This document shows, in pieces, positions 13,554 to 16,907 of a DNA stretch of 16,907 bases. The notes beneath the pieces were generated by a model. It ran no database searches. It saw only the letters and a list, made by a program, of their open reading frames with translations, and had not been told where the DNA came from. This stretch comes from Candidatus Hydrothermarchaeota archaeon (lineage in GTDB: Archaea; Hydrothermarchaeota; Hydrothermarchaeia; Hydrothermarchaeales; WAQR01), in contig WAQR01000051.1 of assembly GCA_015520145.1 (NCBI GenBank), forward strand, positions 1 through 16,907, read 5' to 3'. Made by a program: the position numbers and the translations under genes. Each line of letters starts with the position of its first letter. Within the stretch, counting starts at the first letter, position 1.

Positions 13554-14816
13554 ATGGCAACAAATACAGCAACAATAGCAGAGAAGATACTGGCAAAAAA
13601 ATCCGGGAAAAAACAGGTGACTCCAGGGGAGATTGTAGAGGCCCAGGTAGACTATGTTATGGTCAACGACGTGACCGGCCTTCCGGCGTTCGAGGTATTT
13701 GATAAATTTGATACGACCCCAATAGATGAGAAGACTGTCTTGATCCCAGACCACTATGTCCCGAACAAGGACGTGAAATCGGCCGAGCAGGCAAAGGCGA
13801 TGCGGGATTTTGCAAGGAAATATTCGCTTGAAAATTATTTCGAGATAGGCCGAAGCGGGGTATGCCATCAGTTGATGATAGAAAAGGGGTTTGCAGCACC
13901 AGGGAGGCTTATAATCGGGGCAGATTCGCATACCTGCTCTTACGGTGCGCTCGGCGCATTTTCAACCGGTGTCGGGTCGACCGAGGCGGCGTCGGCCATG
14001 GCTATCGGCAGGCTGTGGTTCAGGGTGCCCGAGACCCAGAAATTTGTTGTTGGAGGAAGGCTAAGAAAATATGTTACAGGCAAGGACATCATACTTCATA
14101 TCATAGGCGATATCGGGGTGGACGGTGCGCTGTACAAGTCGATGGAGTTTTACGGCTCTGCAATCGAATCCCTGGACCTTTCAGGCAGGATCTCTATCTC
14201 GAATATGGCAATTGAAGCCGGCGGGAAGGCGGGCATCATACCGCCTGATGAGAAGGTCTTCGAGTACCTGAAAGGTAGGGTGAGGGGTACATACGAGGCG
14301 GTCTATGCCGACAGGGACGCAGAATACTGCGAGACGTTCGAGTACGATGCCAGTGACATACCGCCAACTGTCGCAAAGCCGTTTTTGCCTGAGAACGCAG
14401 TCCCGGCTCTGGAGCTGTCTGACATCACAATAGACCAGGCATATCTGGGGTCGTGTACCAACGGGAGAATCGAGGATTTGCGGATCGCTGCCGACATCAT
14501 AAAAGGAAAAAAGGTTCATGAAAATGTCAGGATGATAGTCGTCCCTGCAACAAAAGAGATATTCGAGAGGGCAGTAGAGGAGGGGCTTGTGAAGGTCTTC
14601 CAGGATGCCGATGCATACGTATCTGGCCCAACGTGCGGTGCGTGTCTTGGCGGGTATATGGGTGTTCTGGCAAGGGGTGAGCGGTGCATCTCCTCGACGA
14701 ACAGGAATTTTGTAGGCAGGATGGGACACAAGGATTCAGAGGTCTATCTTGCAAACCCCGCGGTGGTTGCAGCAAGTGCGATTAAGGGGAGGATAACTGA
14801 CCCGAACGAACTTTGA
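13554..14816 (+). CDS. leuC: Isopropylmalate isomerase / homoaconitase large subunit
   Basis: 420 residues of the aconitase family, the length of stand-alone archaeal large subunits. GADSHTCSYGALGAFSTGVGSTE (about 122-144) is the substrate and cluster region; the three 4Fe-4S ligands are Cys301 (YLGSCTNGR) and Cys361 and Cys364 (GPTCGACLGG). IPDHYVP (64-70) and STNRNFVGRMG (381-391) are further family blocks. It dehydrates and rehydrates a 2- or 3-hydroxy tricarboxylate or isopropylmalate in the leucine, 2-oxosuberate (coenzyme B) or related pathway. Which one depends on the small subunit (LeuD/HacB), which is not next to it, so the symbol is provisional. Starts 13 bp after the GalT-family gene on the same strand; the ribosome site is weak (AGGAT about 14 nt upstream). 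Confidence 0.9.
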   Translation: MATNTATIAEKILAKKSGKKQVTPGEIVEAQVDYVMVNDVTGLPAFEVFDKFDTTPIDEKTVLIPDHYVPNKDVKSAEQAKAMRDFARKYSLENYFEIGRSGVCHQLMIEKGFAAPGRLIIGADSHTCSYGALGAFSTGVGSTEAASAMAIGRLWFRVPETQKFVVGGRLRKYVTGKDIILHIIGDIGVDGALYKSMEFYGSAIESLDLSGRISISNMAIEAGGKAGIIPPDEKVFEYLKGRVRGTYEAVYADRDAEYCETFEYDASDIPPTVAKPFLPENAVPALELSDITIDQAYLGSCTNGRIEDLRIAADIIKGKKVHENVRMIVVPATKEIFERAVEEGLVKVFQDADAYVSGPTCGACLGGYMGVLARGERCISSTNRNFVGRMGHKDSEVYLANPAVVAASAIKGRITDPNEL

Positions 14817-14860
14817 ATAGGTCGGACTCCATGGTAGGGCTATCTGACAGGTCTATCTTC

Positions 14861-14881
14861 CAGGATAAATTCAGGATAAAT
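14861..14881. repeat. CAGGATAAAT direct repeat
   Basis: CAGGATAAAT at 14861-14870 and again at 14872-14881, separated by one T, spans the last codons and stop of the sulfatase-fold gene. It is an 11-bp tandem duplication in the gap between convergent genes. Confidence 0.8.
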
Positions 14882-16505
14882 AGCCGAGATCTTTTAATCT
14901 CTCTTTTATCATATCCTCTTCATCTTTAGATGTCTTATAAGAATTATCAATAGTTAATCCCGTGCGATATCTGGTTTTCCTATTATTTTCCATGTCCTGC
15001 TCCCATTCCAGAAGAAGCTGTTTCATCTCGCCTGCAATCTCGGGATATTTCTCTATGACATTTTCCCCGTCACCTGCACCCCTGCCAACGTGGTACAGGG
15101 ATTCTATATCATCACCCCCTGTTTCAAATTCACATATCTTCCTATATCTCATCCCACTTACTGATTTTACATATTTGTATTCATTATTTCTGATTCCATG
15201 TTTGGCACCACCAGCAGAGATGAAAAATACCCTGGACCGTATTTCATCGACCTCTCCATTAATTAGAGGAACCAGAGACTTTCCATCAAAATCCCTATAT
15301 ATCTCATCCTCCCTGTTCGCCTTCCCGTCCTCCAGGATGTCCATCAATGTTGGTACGATATCCACATGCTGTACAAGGCTACTTATCCGTTTCCCTGCCG
15401 GGAACTTCCTGGGATATCTTATAATAAGAGGGACTTTCAGGACCTCATCACTGACACCTACATGCTGGAAATATACCCCGTTCCCATAAAGGCATTCTCC
15501 ATGATCTGCTGTTATTATTATAATCGTATTTTCCAGCAGACCACTGTTCTCAAGAAACTCCATCAATCTTCCAATCTCGGAATCTATATATGAGATAGCA
15601 CCGTCATATTTCGCATATATCTCATTTGTATTTTTGTACATCTTGAAATATTTCTCAAAATAGTCCCTGTATTTTTCAACTACAATCTGATCGAGTATCT
15701 CTTTTAATGTAATCTGTTCGTTCTTTGTTTCATAGAATCTTTCCCAGAACTTTTTAGGTGGATTATAAGGAAAATGTGTGTCCCAAAAATGCAAAAAAAT
15801 GAAGAATTTTTTAGACATGTTCTCTTTTATAAGCTCTATTGATATGTCTGTAGTGTCTCTGGCATTATGTGTCCCCCCCGGTAATTTCCTGACAATCCCT
15901 TCAAGATGAAATTTAATCTTACCAGGGATCTTATCAAAAAAAGGTTTAAGTAGATTTCTAAAAAATATCTTCTTTGATGGTGTTTTCTGCATACCCTTCT
16001 GATTTATACCGCTGTAGAAATCATAGCCCCTTGTATGCCACCTGCCGAGCCAGTCTACTGAAAGGGTTGTATATCCCTTACCCCTTAGTATCTCTGGAAG
16101 GAAGACTGTCCCACTCTGGCCTAAATCTTGAATCTGCCTGTCGGTAACATCCAGGCCATGGGCAAGAATCCCGTGGGTAAGCGGGTATCTGCCTGAGAAC
16201 ATTGTTGTAAGTGAGGAGTCGGTTACACAGACACTTGAAAATGCGTTCTCAAATAAAATGCCATCTCCTGCAATTTTATCTATATTCGGACTTGTATTTT
16301 TTGAATAGCCATAACACCCCAGATTATCCGGTCTGCATGCATCGATTACAATAAATACAATATTAGGGCCTTTATTTTTCAATATTAAGTCTCCTATATT
16401 GAGTAGTCTCCTATACTTAAGTCTTTTAAGTCTTCCAGAATTAGAGTGTTTTCCACTAAATCTCAGATACGTGTTCCCGGTTGTACCCGAAAAGAACGTT
16501 AACAT
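14871..16505 (-). CDS. Sulfatase-fold hydrolase with Thr nucleophile (alkaline phosphatase superfamily)
   Basis: Numbered from the upstream TTG at 16559 (562 residues). Metal-site strand NIVFIVIDACRPDNLGCYGY (66-85; Asp73, Asp78), TDSSLTTMFSGRYP (113-126), HFWDTHFPYNPP (257-268), IIITADHGE (347-355; Asp352, His353) and His366. The C-terminal LKDLGYLS is common in sulfatases. Counting back from the Ser-Gly that aligns with the Thr-Gly of C-x-P-S-R-x-x-L-x-T-G, the nucleophile position is Thr113, not Cys or Ser: a formylglycine is not possible there, so a phosphatase or phosphotransferase of this fold is more likely than a true sulfatase. No signal peptide is obvious. Start uncertain: ATG 16505 is used here; TTG 16559 has no ribosome site; TTG 16382 lies 8 nt after AGGAG and begins right before the conserved core. 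Convergent with leuC. Confidence 0.8.
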   Translation of the reverse strand: MLTFFSGTTGNTYLRFSGKHSNSGRLKRLKYRRLLNIGDLILKNKGPNIVFIVIDACRPDNLGCYGYSKNTSPNIDKIAGDGILFENAFSSVCVTDSSLTTMFSGRYPLTHGILAHGLDVTDRQIQDLGQSGTVFLPEILRGKGYTTLSVDWLGRWHTRGYDFYSGINQKGMQKTPSKKIFFRNLLKPFFDKIPGKIKFHLEGIVRKLPGGTHNARDTTDISIELIKENMSKKFFIFLHFWDTHFPYNPPKKFWERFYETKNEQITLKEILDQIVVEKYRDYFEKYFKMYKNTNEIYAKYDGAISYIDSEIGRLMEFLENSGLLENTIIIITADHGECLYGNGVYFQHVGVSDEVLKVPLIIRYPRKFPAGKRISSLVQHVDIVPTLMDILEDGKANREDEIYRDFDGKSLVPLINGEVDEIRSRVFFISAGGAKHGIRNNEYKYVKSVSGMRYRKICEFETGGDDIESLYHVGRGAGDGENVIEKYPEIAGEMKQLLLEWEQDMENNRKTRYRTGLTIDNSYKTSKDEEDMIKERLKDLGYLS

Positions 16506-16586
16506 CTTAATAAAAATTGAACTAGTGCCTATGGTTTGGAGCAGGAAAAGGCTACTCAAGATTCAGAAGAGGAATCAGATTGGTTG

Positions 16587-16610
16587 AGGAGGCACTCAAG
16601 GAGGCACTCA
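16587..16610. repeat. Perfect 12-bp tandem duplication
   Basis: AGGAGGCACTCA occurs twice head to tail (16587-16598, 16599-16610) in the 139-bp divergent gap before the nuclease gene, upstream of the sulfatase-fold gene. No protein or RNA is seen there. Confidence 0.9.
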
Positions 16611-16661
16611 CAATAATGATAGTGATTACCCAATATTAGAATGATTTTGAGATATCACACA

Positions 16662-16673
16662 TTAAATATTTAA
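16662..16673 (+). promoter_or_regulatory. Palindromic TATA box of nuclease gene
   Basis: TTAAATATTTAA is a perfect palindrome centred at 16667.5, predicting a start of transcription near 16693 and a leader of about 5 nt before the ATG at 16699. Being symmetric, it could also serve the divergent sulfatase-fold gene. Confidence 0.4.
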
Positions 16674-16698
16674 CTTCGAACGTTTTGATATACCCATT

Positions 16699-16907
16699 AT
16701 GTACGAATACAAGGCAAAATTAGACCGAGTAGTAGATGGAGATACCCTGGATGTAATCATAGATCTTGGATTCAAAATAACCACTTATCAGAGAATAAGG
16801 CTGGCATACATCGATACTCCAGAGATATCCCGGGTAAAACACACTTCAGAAGAATATAAAAAAGGCATCGCTGCCATGAACTATGTAAAAAAACGATTGG
16901 AAGACAA
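16699..16907 (+). CDS. Staphylococcal-nuclease-like (thermonuclease) protein, partial
   Basis: 69 codons from ATG 16699 to the right edge, C-terminus missing. The peptide begins MYEYKAKLDRVVDGDTLDVI; VVDGDTLDVIIDLGF (11-25) and RIRLAYIDTPE (32-42) are the two signature blocks of the SNase OB-fold, with Asp14, Asp16, Arg34 and Asp39 in the places of calcium and catalytic residues. The catalytic Glu expected about ten residues after the second block could be Glu50 or 51 but cannot be confirmed from the fragment. Such enzymes cut DNA or RNA. No signal peptide is present, suggesting a cytoplasmic form. A TATA box with a short leader precedes it. Confidence 0.88.
   Translation, partial: MYEYKAKLDRVVDGDTLDVIIDLGFKITTYQRIRLAYIDTPEISRVKHTSEEYKKGIAAMNYVKKRLED

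Noticed and set aside
14181..14729. 182-codon minus-strand frame inside leuC
   Set aside because: Antisense to the iron-sulfur ligand region of a well-conserved enzyme; no family pattern of its own.
14837..14886. Long hairpin GGCTAT ... ATAGCC near the convergent gene ends
   Set aside because: Arms are only 6 bp with a loop of about 38 nt, too weak to support a terminator call.
14871..16505. Calling the gene a formylglycine arylsulfatase
   Set aside because: The modified Cys or Ser of the C/S-x-P-x-R motif is absent; the aligned residue is Thr.

Overview
The window is an accessory-rich stretch of archaeal chromosome. Evidence for archaea: an archaeal-type UMP kinase, a secreted protein with PGF-pre-PGF-like and cell-wall-binding-repeat (CWB2) domains, and TATA-like boxes centred about 26 bp upstream of several start codons, which points to leaderless mRNAs. 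The gene mix would suit a euryarchaeote of the Methanosarcinales / alkane- or methane-oxidising type, but that placement is an inference and nothing here is diagnostic. No transposase, tRNA, rRNA or CRISPR was seen.

Left block, surface glycans (1-6120). Three overlapping minus-strand genes encode large membrane proteins: a GT39/ArnT-like glycosyltransferase, then two tandem paralogues of the 'PTPS-related' membrane family, the second running off the left edge. Divergent from them, after only 23 bp, is a membrane-anchored protein that looks like a degenerate AMMECR1 domain. A class I methyltransferase (+) and a GT2 polyprenyl-phosphate glycosyltransferase (-) then converge on a small hairpin.

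Centre, a mercury operon (6312-11177, all +, tightly packed): an ArsR-type regulator with a dyad operator on its TATA box; a nine-cysteine GDCCVxC-type mini-protein; mercuric reductase MerA; organomercurial lyase MerB; a MerT-MerP fusion; and a secreted CWB2 protein ending in Cys-Cys. The likely flow is capture outside (MerP-like domain, perhaps the CWB2 protein), import by MerT, C-Hg cleavage by MerB, reduction to Hg(0) by MerA, and control by the ArsR-type sensor. The full set including merB, the fused transporter and the terminal cell-surface gene is the most notable system here.

Right block (11181-16907). UMP kinase (-) is divergent from a thioredoxin-type arsenate reductase/LMW phosphatase (+), followed by a GalT-family nucleotidyltransferase and an aconitase-family large subunit (LeuC/HacA), all +. 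A sulfatase-fold hydrolase with a Thr rather than a Cys nucleophile converges on them, and a staphylococcal-nuclease-like gene starts at the right edge. Several intergenic gaps carry short tandem duplications of 9-12 bp.
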